From Methylobacterium sp. CB376 (GTDB taxonomy: Bacteria > Pseudomonadota > Alphaproteobacteria > Rhizobiales > Beijerinckiaceae): DNA of 64,000 nt. Of this stretch, positions 43,659 to 51,196 are shown piece after piece (within the stretch, counting starts at the first letter, position 1; each line of letters opens with the position of its first letter). The notes beneath the pieces were generated by a model. The model did not search any database, had not been told where the DNA came from, and saw nothing but the letters and a program-made list of their open reading frames with translations. The stretch is taken from contig NZ_CP121648.1 of the NCBI RefSeq assembly GCF_029714205.1, positions 2,666,001 to 2,730,000 of the forward strand. The letters are read 5' to 3'. Both the position numbers and the translations under genes were made by a program.

Positions 43659-44231
43659 TCAGCGCAGGCGGGTCTGGGAGACGGCGATGTCGGTGGGGGC
43701 ACCGGCTTGCGCGATGCCGGCCGATAATCCGTCGCCGACCTGCCGGACCGAGACCGTCCGGCCGTCCGGCGCCACGCCCGACACGGCGTTCCCGCTCCCG
43801 AACTGGCGGATCGTGACCGTCGTCCCCGGCCCGCCGATCAGCCGGGTCGCGTTGTCGTCCCCGCGCTGGACCACGTCCATCGTCGCCCCGTCTCCCGAGA
43901 GGAACAGGGCGCCGCGGTTGCCGCTGCCCTCCTGGCTCAGGGAGGCGCGGGTGCGGTCGCCGACGCTGGTGACGCTCGCGACGTTCCCGTCGCCGACCTG
44001 CCGCACCGTGGTGACGTTGAGGCTGCCCCCGGAGCCGACGGAGCGCGCCGCGGCGCGCGGATCCCCGAGCGACAGGATCGCGATCGGCAGAACCTCGCCC
44101 CCGATCCTCACGTATTCCTGCGTCACGCGGGCGGCCGGGCCCTGCGACGGACCCGCCGGCTCGGCCCGCGCCACCCCCGCCACCGCGGCGAGGGCGCACG
44201 CCATGAGCGATCGCTTCGAGGGAACAGGCAT
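43659..44231 (-). CDS. Curlin-repeat protein (CsgB/CsgA-like), copy 2
   Basis: Encodes 190 aa. Signal peptide SLMACALAAVAGVARA. From about residue 70 the sequence has curlin-type strands of about 11 residues alternating Q-x-G-x-x-N: VTTVRQVGDGNVASV, RASLSQEGSGNRGALF, MDVVQRGDDNATRL, VTIRQFGSGNAVSGV, VSVRQVGDGLSAGIAQAG. Such repeats stack into the amyloid beta-solenoid of curli. The shorter repeat region and the non-repeat head (IGGEVLPIAILSLGD) fit a nucleator (CsgB role), which is inference. It is 272 bp downstream of the first curlin-like gene. Confidence 0.83.
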   Translation of the reverse strand: MPVPSKRSLMACALAAVAGVARAEPAGPSQGPAARVTQEYVRIGGEVLPIAILSLGDPRAAARSVGSGGSLNVTTVRQVGDGNVASVTSVGDRTRASLSQEGSGNRGALFLSGDGATMDVVQRGDDNATRLIGGPGTTVTIRQFGSGNAVSGVAPDGRTVSVRQVGDGLSAGIAQAGAPTDIAVSQTRLR

Positions 44232-44503
44232 CGCGGAGTTCCATCTCTCCCGGACAGCGCGCTGCGCTCGCGGGACAGCCACGCTCACCCGCGCGTCGGC
44301 CCGCGCTGCAAGCCCGATCGGTGCAAGCCCGGGAGCCGGCGCGCGCGGTACCGTCGCCCGCACCTGACCTAAAGTCAACGCGTCGAGACGCCGCCTTGCA
44401 GGAGAACGGGCAAGTTCTCGACGTTCACGCCCTCGATACGCGAACGCGATCCGGCCCGGGCGCGCCCGACGAATCGGAGGGCGCGCCCGCCCCCGCGCCA
44501 TGG

Positions 44504-45211
44504 TCAGCGCTGGACCACCTGCATCAGGTTGCCGTAACCCGCCTGCACCGCCGTGATCAGGCTGGCGCTCGTGTTCCATTGCCCGAGAACCGCGTGGTTC
44601 GCCTCGCCGCTCTGACGCAGAAGCACCGTCGAGTCGGCAGTCCGATATAGAGTCACGTCTGCCGTCTGGCTCAGATCGTATTGAGAGACGGCGATCGAAG
44701 AATTTGTCGTTTCTTGTTGCGAAAGCACGGCGTAGTGCTTCTGGCCGAATTGAGACAGCCAGATCGAGCTGTCCTTCGTGCCGCTCTGGATGATGATATT
44801 GTCGTTCTTGTAGCCATTCTGTCCAACGTAGATCACGCTGAACAGTCCTGACGTCTGCGTGACCTGCGTGTTGTTTTCCGTGTCGGCCTGATTGAGCTGG
44901 ATCACATTGCCCTTGCCGCCGCTCTGGCTGAGCGCGAAGGTGTTGCGGTTGCCCTCCTGGACGCCCGAGATCATGTTGTACTGGCCGTCCTGGGTGATGG
45001 TGCCGGCCTCGGCGCCGCTCGCGTCGCGGCCGTTCTCCAAGCCGCTCTGCTCGAAGGTCACGGATCCGCCCTGACCGGTCTGCGTCAGGTCGATGAACGC
45101 GCGCTGCCCGGTCTGCCTGAGATTGGCCACGTTGGAATCGCCCGCCAGGGCGGCGGAGGCGACCACGACACCCGCGAGACCGGCGACGACCGCCGCGAAA
45201 TTCCTCGACAT
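44504..45211 (-). CDS. Curlin-repeat amyloid subunit (CsgA-like), copy 1
   Basis: Encodes 235 aa; about 215 mature residues after SAALA are repeats with the pattern (L/V/I)xQxGxxN: VANLRQTGQRAFIDLTQTGQ, TITQDGQYNMISGVQEGNRN, FALSQSGGKGNVIQLNQADTENN, VIYVGQNGYKNDNIIIQSG, IWLSQFGQKHYAVLSQ. That is longer than E. coli CsgA (about 150). It should be the major extracellular amyloid fibre subunit. DNA in this gene is visibly less GC-rich than the flanks. ATG 45211 (GGGGA at the proper distance) is preferred to ATG 45217. Confidence 0.86.
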   Translation of the reverse strand: MSRNFAAVVAGLAGVVVASAALAGDSNVANLRQTGQRAFIDLTQTGQGGSVTFEQSGLENGRDASGAEAGTITQDGQYNMISGVQEGNRNTFALSQSGGKGNVIQLNQADTENNTQVTQTSGLFSVIYVGQNGYKNDNIIIQSGTKDSSIWLSQFGQKHYAVLSQQETTNSSIAVSQYDLSQTADVTLYRTADSTVLLRQSGEANHAVLGQWNTSASLITAVQAGYGNLMQVVQR

Positions 45212-45511
45212 TTGCATTCCCCGATAGATGACTGATCTTCACGATGCACAGACATGTCGAACTGGAGCGTCTTCGGTGACAATTGCGTGTCACCAGCACA
45301 GTCGAACGTCCGTATTAACGCAGCGTTAGGTATTATGATCGCGGCCGGCCCGCATCATTCATTCTGATGAAGCGCGGCGCGGGACCCCGACCCGGTGCCC
45401 GCGCGCGGCGGCGGGCGCCCCCGCCGCGAGGCGCCGAAATGCCGGGAGAACAAGAGGAAACCGCGACGTGCCGCCGCCATCGCCCGCGGTGCCGCGATGG
45501 GCGCGGGCAGA
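45212..45511. other. Control region of the curlin genes
   Basis: 300 bp without a gene. On the minus strand it has an AT-rich stretch (CATAATACCTAACGCTGCGT, around 45318-45337) about 110-130 bp before the CsgA-like start, probably the promoter. No clear regulator operator is recognised. Confidence 0.4.
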
Positions 45512-45916
45512 CTACCTACGCGGCAGCGGCTCGGCGGGAGCCGTGTCGAGCGGGTCCGGGCGCGCGGCGCGGCTCGCCGGGCCGGCCGTCTCCGGCTCAC
45601 CCGTCAGGTCGATCACCCGCTCCGAAGCACTGGTCTGCGCCGCATCGTCGGGCGCGAGCCAATCGCCGGCCGGACCGGCCGGGAGCGCGCGGGCCGGTCG
45701 GGAAGCATGCGGCCGCTCGGGCGTGATCGGGGGAAGCGGGGAGGGCGGGACGGGTTGGAGTCCCGGCGACAGGGCCCTGTCGATGCAGGCGCGCACCGCC
45801 GCGAAGTCGCCGGCGCGGGTGCACTCGTTCACGCCGGTCAGTGCCTGAGGCGTGGCCGGTCCCGTGCCGCAGCAGAGTGCCGCGAGGGCGAGGAGCAGCG
45901 CGCGCGGGCGGGTCAC
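45512..45916 (-). CDS. Uncharacterised secreted protein of the curli-like locus (134 aa)
   Basis: GTG start at 45916 overlaps the preceding gene's stop (GTGA), so it is coupled to it. The signal peptide is RALLLALAALCCGTGPATPQA. A short conserved-looking segment with two cysteines (NECTRAGDFAAVRACIDRAL) is followed by a Pro-rich tail with VIDLTGEPE. No family recognised. Its position between csgG-luxR and the curlin genes suggests an accessory part of the amyloid system. Confidence 0.6.
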   Translation of the reverse strand: MTRPRALLLALAALCCGTGPATPQALTGVNECTRAGDFAAVRACIDRALSPGLQPVPPSPLPPITPERPHASRPARALPAGPAGDWLAPDDAAQTSASERVIDLTGEPETAGPASRAARPDPLDTAPAEPLPRR

Positions 45917-46664
45917 CGCGCGCTCCCGGACGGGACGACCTGCTCGATCTCGATCGCGCTGGGCTCGCGGGGTTTGAGCCGCACCGGCTTGCGCGGTTCG
46001 GCCTCGGCCTGCGGCGGCGGGGAGGGCGGGGCCGGGGGCTCGGCGCTCCGGCGCCCAGCGGCCGGCGCCGCTCCCCGCCCGTCCAGGCGCCCGAGCCGCA
46101 CCTTCACGCCGCGCGCCGTCCGCGTGGCGGTGTCGAACTCGCAATCGTAGGTGACCCTCACCCACTGGCCCTGCGGATCGAGGAAGCGGATCGAGTCGCC
46201 GCGGAAATGCGCGACCGTGCTGCGCTCCGGCGGCGGCACGGCCTGCTGGAAGATGCTGCCGACCGGGCGGCTGAGCCAGTCGAAATCGCGCGGCGCCTCG
46301 CGCTCGATCCGCGGCGCGCAGGCCTGCACGGCGAGCGGCACGGCCTGGCGCACGCATTCCTCGTCGCAAAGCGGCTTGGCGGGGCCATTGGCGGGGCCGG
46401 GAGGCGCGGCCGCCTGAGCCGCAGGCGGCCCGGCCGCGGCCGGTCGGCCCGCTTCGCCGGGACAGCCGGCCCGGGCTTGCCCGCGTCCGGCGGCTTGGTT
46501 GCCTCGGCCGGCTTGGTTGCCTCGGCCGGCTTGGCTGCCTCGGCCGGCTTGGCTGCCTCTGCCGGCTTGGCATGCTCCGCGGCGTGCGCGCACGGGCCGG
46601 GCAGCGACAGGGCCGCCAGGATGGCCGGCAGGAGCGCGGAGACGCGACGCTTTCTCTGCTTCAT
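45913..46664 (-). pseudogene. Uncharacterised secreted protein of the curli-like locus, apparently frameshifted
   Basis: ATG 46664 starts a good signal peptide (SALLPAILAALSLPGPCAHA) followed by four 6-residue repeats (KPAEAA/KPAEAT). That frame degenerates into Arg/Pro-rich sequence after about 46450. The body lies in another frame: AKPLCDEECVRQAVPLAVQAC, FDWLSRPVGSIFQQAVPP, FRGDSIRFLDPQGQWVRVTYDCEFDTATRTARGVKV, ending at 45913. One base missing in the GGCCGCGGCCGG-rich stretch near 46428-46445 would join them into about 250 aa. Four Cys in the body. It overlaps the next gene by 4 bp. Family unknown. Confidence 0.6.
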
Positions 46665-46716
46665 GGTGCAACCCTCGCTGGAGGTCACGGGGCACTCCGT
46701 CGGCGGCGCCCTTCGG

Positions 46717-47361
46717 TCAGGCGATGAGACTCGTCCGGGCCAGCAGCACGACGAGTTCGGCCTGCCGCGACGTGCCGGTCTTCTCGAAGATCGCGGCCAG
46801 CTGCGTGCGGAGCGTGGTGATGCTGACGCCGCGCGCCTTGGCGATCCGGGCGAGCGGCATGCCGGTGGAGAGCTGCGCGGCGAGCCGGGCCTCCGCCGCC
46901 GTCAGCTGGAAGACCTTCTCCAGCACGATCTCGCGGACCGGCGTCGACGCCTTGGGATCGACCAGGATCACCAGCCGGCGCGGAGCCGGCTCGGGACCGA
47001 TCGGGAGAGAACGAAAGGCCAGCCATCGCGCCGGCGCGCCCGGCGGCGCCTCGCACTCGATCCGTCCGTGGGGGTCGTCCCGCGCGGCGTGCCGGATGCG
47101 GGCCAGGACCGCGTCGCCCGCCTCGTCCGCCCCGGCGCCCCGCAGCAGGCCGGCGGCCGTCCGGTTGATCTCGACGGCGTCGCCCGAGGCGGCGAGGAGG
47201 AGCGCCCCGATCCCCATGCGGTCGAGGAGGTCGGGTCCCCACAGGTCGCCCGTCCCCTGCCGCTCGCCGTCGCGCGCATCCCGGTCGTCCACGTTCGGCT
47301 CCGCGTGAGGTCTCGGCCGCGTCCCGGCCCGCACCGGGGCGCCGGCCCCGCGTCGCGGCAC
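46717..47361 (-). CDS. LuxR-type HTH regulator of the curli-like locus (CsgD role suggested)
   Basis: Encodes 214 aa from GTG 47361. A PAS-like sensor part (DLLDRMGIGALLLAASGDAVEINRTAAGLL, shown as landmarks DRMGIGALLLAASG and EINRTAAGLL) precedes a C-terminal LuxR HTH: FQLTAAEARLAAQLSTGMPLARIAKARGVSITTLRTQLAAIFEKTG. It begins 6 bp after the csgG stop, so both are in one transcript. By position it parallels CsgD, the LuxR-family activator of curli operons, but CsgD has an N-terminal receiver-like domain, not this PAS-like one. Confidence 0.82.
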   Translation of the reverse strand: MPRRGAGAPVRAGTRPRPHAEPNVDDRDARDGERQGTGDLWGPDLLDRMGIGALLLAASGDAVEINRTAAGLLRGAGADEAGDAVLARIRHAARDDPHGRIECEAPPGAPARWLAFRSLPIGPEPAPRRLVILVDPKASTPVREIVLEKVFQLTAAEARLAAQLSTGMPLARIAKARGVSITTLRTQLAAIFEKTGTSRQAELVVLLARTSLIA

Positions 47362-47367
47362 CCGCCA

Positions 47368-48294
47368 TCAGCCCTTGGCGACGACGGGCGCGTCCGCGGG
47401 CTCCGCCTGGATCGGGGGAGAGCCGTCCTTGTCGCGGTCGCGATAGGCCTTGACGAGGGCCCGTCCGACGTCGGGCTTGAGGAACTTCCACAGACCCTTG
47501 TCCGCGCCCTCCATGATCGTGGCGTAGACGGCGAGTTCGATCGCCTCGCGGACGGCGAGCTGGGTCGGCTCGTTGCGCGTGATGCCGCCCTCGACCTCGA
47601 GCAGCTTGTTCACGGCCACGTACCGGAAGGTGTTCGTGGCGAGCGCGATCGAGTAGATCGTCTTCGTCACCGTGGCGCTCGTCAGCACCTCGCCGGTCTG
47701 CACCGAGACGATGCGCAGCCCGACCGTGACGATGTCCCGCCGGTACTTCACGTCGCCGCCGATGCCGAGGTAGCGGGCGCCGATCCCGCCGGTCACCATG
47801 TTGGCGTCGTAGGCCAGGATGCCGCCCTCCGCGAGGAGGCCCGCGAAGCGGATCGGCGGCAGCGGCCTCGCCCGGTCCTGGTCGAATTCCTGGCGCGTCG
47901 CCCGGATGAGCTGACGCTCCTGCAGGACGTTGGCGAGGCCGCTGCGCTCCACGACCCGGAACCAGCGGCCGCCGCCGGTGCGCCGCAGGGCATCGACCAG
48001 GAAGGCGGCGCCGCCCTGCGTCACCGCGCGCGAGTATTCCGCGAACGTATCGCTCGGCTTGTTCTGGCCGGTCAGGTCGGGGAAACTGTAGACGGCGATG
48101 TCGATGGCGCGGGCCGGCGGCGGCAGCGCCTCGAGGTTGAGGCCGGTCGGGGAGGGCTTCGTGACCTCGGGCGCCTCGTTCAGCGGCTCGCGCTGGCCCG
48201 AGGTGACGCAGCCGCCGCACAGGGCGCCGAGGCCGACCGCCCCGGCGGCGATCAGCGGGCGGAGAGGGGATCGCCGGATCATCGTCTCGAACAT
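47368..48294 (-). CDS. csgG: Curli secretion channel lipoprotein CsgG
   Basis: Encodes 308 aa from ATG 48294 (ATG 48282 is possible). The lipobox is LGALCGGC. CsgG landmarks are IAVYSFPDLTGQNKPSD, YSRAVTQGGAAFLVDALR, WFRVVERSGLANVLQERQLIRATRQ, LLAEGGILAYDANMVTGGIGARYLGIGGDVKYRRDIVTVGLRIVSVQTGEVL and a transmembrane-hairpin region SATVTKTIYSIALATNTFRYV. It forms the nonameric outer-membrane pore exporting curlin subunits. First gene of the minus-strand csg cluster. Confidence 0.95.
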   Translation of the reverse strand: MFETMIRRSPLRPLIAAGAVGLGALCGGCVTSGQREPLNEAPEVTKPSPTGLNLEALPPPARAIDIAVYSFPDLTGQNKPSDTFAEYSRAVTQGGAAFLVDALRRTGGGRWFRVVERSGLANVLQERQLIRATRQEFDQDRARPLPPIRFAGLLAEGGILAYDANMVTGGIGARYLGIGGDVKYRRDIVTVGLRIVSVQTGEVLTSATVTKTIYSIALATNTFRYVAVNKLLEVEGGITRNEPTQLAVREAIELAVYATIMEGADKGLWKFLKPDVGRALVKAYRDRDKDGSPPIQAEPADAPVVAKG

Positions 48295-48766
48295 CCTCGA
48301 TGGAGGCGGGCACGTTCCGCGCCGCCGGTCGGCGCGACGGCGCACGAGGCCGCCGCGCAGCGTCGGGCGGCCGGCCCGTCCGGCGCGTCCGTTGACGCAG
48401 GGGAATTTGTTCGCGTTATGGTTAACCCACGGTTAGCCGGACCGCACGATCGCGCTCTCGTGGTGAGACACGCCGCGCCGGCCCGCGGCCGGTCGAGCCT
48501 CGACGCCGGGGCATGCGGGACCGACGAGGTCCGGAACGCCGCTTCGTCGGCGTCCGACCCCGCGCGAGCGCACGGCCGCGTCGCAGCCGCGGGCCTGGGC
48601 TTAGGCTTGTGCTTGGGCCTGGGCTTGTGCTTGGGCCTGGGCCCGGGGGTGAACCAGGCGCGTCGATCGGGGTGCCGGACGGGGAGGGGCGGTCAGGCCG
48701 GGCCCGTCCGGGCCGCCAGGCGGCCGCGCGCGCGCTCGGGGGAGCGGCGTCCCGGACGGAGAAGGC
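48295..48766. other. 472-bp intergenic region upstream of csgG, with an 18-bp tandem repeat
   Basis: No gene is supported. Around 48392-48430 there is an AT-richer patch with TTGACG and the palindrome GGTTAACC (48420-48427), possibly part of the csgG control region. 48590-48645 is a short tandem repeat region. The rest is GC-rich and featureless to me. Confidence 0.45.
48605..48640. repeat. 18-bp direct tandem repeat
   Basis: Two perfect copies of GCTTGTGCTTGGGCCTGG (48605-48622, 48623-48640), flanked by degenerate partial units on both sides (GGCCTGGGCTTAG before, GCCCGGGGG after). Non-coding as far as I can see. Confidence 0.85.
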
Positions 48767-48937
48767 TCACGACAGGCCCCGGCGGATCGCCGCCCCGACG
48801 ATGAGCGTGGCCAAGGCCGCGGCCCCGGCGCCGTCCTCCAGCGCCCTCTGCGGCTCGTCGGGCATCACCCACAGCCACACCACGACGGTGGCGAGGACGG
48901 CGATGCCGATGGCGGCGATGACCCCGCGGCTGATCAT
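48767..48937 (-). CDS. Uncharacterised 56-aa double-pass membrane protein
   Basis: ATG 48937 with GGAG 5 nt upstream. It has two hydrophobic helices, GVIAAIGIAVLATVVVWLWV and ALATLIVGAAIRRG, joined by a short acidic loop (MPDEPQRALEDGAG). No family recognised. It stands alone between the DUF5131 gene and csgG. Confidence 0.6.
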   Translation of the reverse strand: MISRGVIAAIGIAVLATVVVWLWVMPDEPQRALEDGAGAAALATLIVGAAIRRGLS

Positions 48938-49118
48938 GTCTGCTCCTCGGGCTGTGCGCGGAGCCGGCTCCGGCCCCGTGATCCTCCTCGGCCAAGATCG
49001 TGCCGGCCGCAAGCGGGCGCCGCCGCGGCGGCGCCTCGGGGCGCGAGCGATCTCGCTCGCGACCGCGGGTAAGCCGCGGCCGGCGCTCCCGGCGCCTCTC
49101 CCGCGGCGCGCGCCGCCC

Positions 49119-50192
49119 TCAACCGCGCGCCGCTTCCCCGCGGCGCGTCTCGGGGGGCCGGCGGCCGTCCGGCACCTCGGCCCAGCTGCGGCCGTCGAGG
49201 AGGCGACGGGCGGCCCTCCCGCCGGTCCGCCCGCCCTCCGCGAGCCCTCCGTCGGGCTCGGGCGGTCCGCCGCCCACGCTCCCGTCCCCGTGCTGATGGA
49301 AGCGGAAGGCGACTCCGGCCGCCGCGCACTGGTCCCGCAGCGCGCGGGCCCAATCCGGATGCATCGGCCGGCTCCCCGGTCCCGTCTCGCCGCCGACGAC
49401 CACCCAGTCGAGGCCCTGCCGCCCCTCGGGCAGCAGCGGGAGCGCGGCGAGGCCGGTGCGGAAGTCGGCCCCTCCATCGAGCCTCGCGCTCGCCGAGACG
49501 GCGCCCGTCAGCGCGTCGAGGTCGAGATGGGCGGCGATTCGGAGCGCGCGCAGGTCGACGGGGCCGAGCAGCGGCTCCGCCGAGATCCAGCGCAGGGCGG
49601 CGGGCGTCGCGAGCAGGTCGAGGATCCGCTCGTTGGCGCGGCCCTGGTCCTCGGCCGAGACGCCGAGCCAGACGTTCGGCAGCGGCCTGCGCTGCACCAC
49701 GAGGAGGTCCCTCAGCCCGTCCGCCAGCGCCCGGGCGCCGGCATGCGCGCGGGCGGCGTGCCCGAGCTCGTCCATGATCCGGCCGCCGCGGCCGCGATCG
49801 CCGAGGTAGGCCCGCATGCGCGCCGACCGCTTCGTCAGCACCTGGAAGGTGTGGTGCGGCGCCAGCGCCATGACGGCGAAGACGCGGTCGATCCACCTCT
49901 CCGGGACGGCCTCCGCGAACAGGTCGCCGTGCGCGCAGACGCGGATCATCCGCGGCCGGCGCCAGCGCAGCGGCCGGTCCAGCCACGCCTCGTTGAACCG
50001 CACCTCCCCCGTCCAGACGGGACCCGCCTCGCCGTCCCGCGTCAGCCCCGCCCGCGAGGGGTGGTGCCGGAGCCGGGTGCCGGACAGCCGCATCGCGTCG
50101 CAGCGGAGGCAGCCGGCGGAGACCGCCGAGCAGCCGGTGATGACGTTCCAGGTCGCGTCCGGCGGCGCATCGCCGTGCTCGGACCGTGTCAT
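49119..50192 (-). CDS. DUF5131-family (phage Gp37/Gp68-like) protein
   Basis: Encodes 357 aa. The opening TWNVITGCSAVSAGCLRCDAMRLS is the family signature with three clustered Cys (CSAVSAGCLRC), a probable radical-SAM-like iron-sulfur site. Further landmarks are FNEAWLDRPLRWRRPRMIRVCAHGDLFAEAVP, FQVLTKRSARM, LPNVWLGVSAEDQGRANERI and DWVVVGGETGPGSRPMHPDWARALRDQCAAAGVAFRFHQHG. The family is common in mobile elements and phages of alphaproteobacteria; function unknown. The C-terminal 50 residues are low-complexity. Confidence 0.87.
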   Translation of the reverse strand: MTRSEHGDAPPDATWNVITGCSAVSAGCLRCDAMRLSGTRLRHHPSRAGLTRDGEAGPVWTGEVRFNEAWLDRPLRWRRPRMIRVCAHGDLFAEAVPERWIDRVFAVMALAPHHTFQVLTKRSARMRAYLGDRGRGGRIMDELGHAARAHAGARALADGLRDLLVVQRRPLPNVWLGVSAEDQGRANERILDLLATPAALRWISAEPLLGPVDLRALRIAAHLDLDALTGAVSASARLDGGADFRTGLAALPLLPEGRQGLDWVVVGGETGPGSRPMHPDWARALRDQCAAAGVAFRFHQHGDGSVGGGPPEPDGGLAEGGRTGGRAARRLLDGRSWAEVPDGRRPPETRRGEAARG

Positions 50193-50401
50193 CGCCCGGC
50201 GCTGCGCGGTTCGGCGCCCGCGACGTGCGCGAAAGACCCTGCACCGTGCGGCAGAGTGAGCAGGTGCAGCATCGCGGGGCGCCGAAATCGCTCCCTGGTC
50301 AAATTTTTACGCATCAGAACTTGTTGTCCAGCAAGTCTCATCTGCGTGCCTATGGCAGATTCGGCGATGTCAGCCAACCGCCGCAGCAGTGAGCTGGACC
50401 G

Positions 50402-50653
50402 ATGTTGCGCGAAATCAAGACGAAACAGGAAATCGCGAGCCTCCTGCGGGAAAGGCTCAGCGATGCCGGCCTGGGCCACCTCGTCGAAATCTCCGTCGTT
50501 CCCGTAACGGGATGGAACCGCTATGACCCCGATTTCCAGCTGATCGTGAACGATCCTTGCGAGGCAATTGCGAGAGCTATTCTTTGCGAAACGAAAAAGA
50601 TGCTGTCGCAGCTCTGCGGCGAGTACGATGTTTGCCGAGGCGGCGAGCAGTAG
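50402..50653 (+). CDS. Uncharacterised 83-aa protein, low-GC context
   Basis: A soluble small protein (MLREIKTKQEIASLLRERLS, then HLVEISVVPVTGWNRYDPDFQLI and ARAILCETKKMLSQL). There is no signal peptide. Base composition of the gene and the 130 bp before it (AAATTTTTACG, TTGTTGTCCAGCAAGTCTC) is lower in GC than neighbours, suggesting acquired DNA. No family recognised. Confidence 0.6.
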   Translation: MLREIKTKQEIASLLRERLSDAGLGHLVEISVVPVTGWNRYDPDFQLIVNDPCEAIARAILCETKKMLSQLCGEYDVCRGGEQ

Positions 50654-51196
50654 ATCGGCCGGCTGCCGCCCTCCCCGCCGTGCCGCAGGGCGGATCCCGC
50701 CGCCTCTTCGCGGCGTCGCGCCGGCCGGAGCGGGGCCCGCCCGCCTCCGGCGGCATGCCGTCCCGGCGCGGGGCCCACCCGGCGGCGCCCACCGAGGAGC
50801 CGGGCTGCCGCTGCCGGCGGGCTCCACGCGACGAAGCCGCGACGTGACGAAGCCGCGACCTGCCGCCCAGCCCGGGGGCGGTTCATCGCGACCGGCCGGC
50901 CCGTCCGGCGCCGGCGCACGCGGGCGCCGGAGTCCCTCTCCGGCCTGATCTCCCGCCATGCCGTTCCGGCCCCTCCCACCTCGGCTCGACCCTCACGGAC
51001 GCTCGATCGGCATCGGTGTCCGACACGGCTTGCGAGATGGCGGATCGCAAGATGTCCGATTTGACGTAGGGATTGTCCGTTCGCGCGACGCCGGACATGC
51101 TGTAGGTGTCTAACACTTCTCACTATCCTCCGATGCGGGGCGCTGCCGAATTGTTCGGATAATCTGCCCTGCGGCGCTGATAATGAGGAGATTCCG
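50654..51196. other. 543-bp region upstream of the BKACE gene
   Basis: No gene is convincingly supported. A minus-strand frame at 50883-51116 (77 codons) starts plausibly (MLDTYSMSGVARTDNPYVKS) but turns to low complexity and has no ribosome-binding site. The composition shifts from very GC-rich (50660-51000) to AT-richer (51040-51196). A 45-bp motif shared with 53083-53127 lies at 51053-51097. Confidence 0.45.
51053..51097 (+). promoter_or_regulatory. Shared 45-bp motif, copy 1 (upstream of BKACE gene)
   Basis: TGTCCGATTTGACGTAGG-GATTGTCCGT-TCGCGCGACG-CCGGACA matches 53083-53127 at 36 of 45 positions without gaps. It lies about 100-145 bp before the BKACE start, where an activator site would be. 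It may be a binding site of the AraC regulator encoded between the copies, or a duplicated remnant of that gene's 3' end. Confidence 0.5.

Noticed and set aside
48392..48420. TTGACG-17 bp-GTTATG as a plus-strand promoter
   Set aside because: The -10 match is poor and no plus-strand gene follows for several kilobases. It was kept only as a note in the csgG upstream region.
45841..48804. A 987-codon open frame on the plus strand
   Set aside because: It is antisense to csgG, the LuxR gene and the secreted proteins, with Arg/Asp/Leu-rich nonsense composition and no domain.
50883..51116. A 77-codon minus-strand ORF upstream of the BKACE gene
   Set aside because: The first 45 codons look plausible, but there is no Shine-Dalgarno, the end is low-complexity and no family is recognised.
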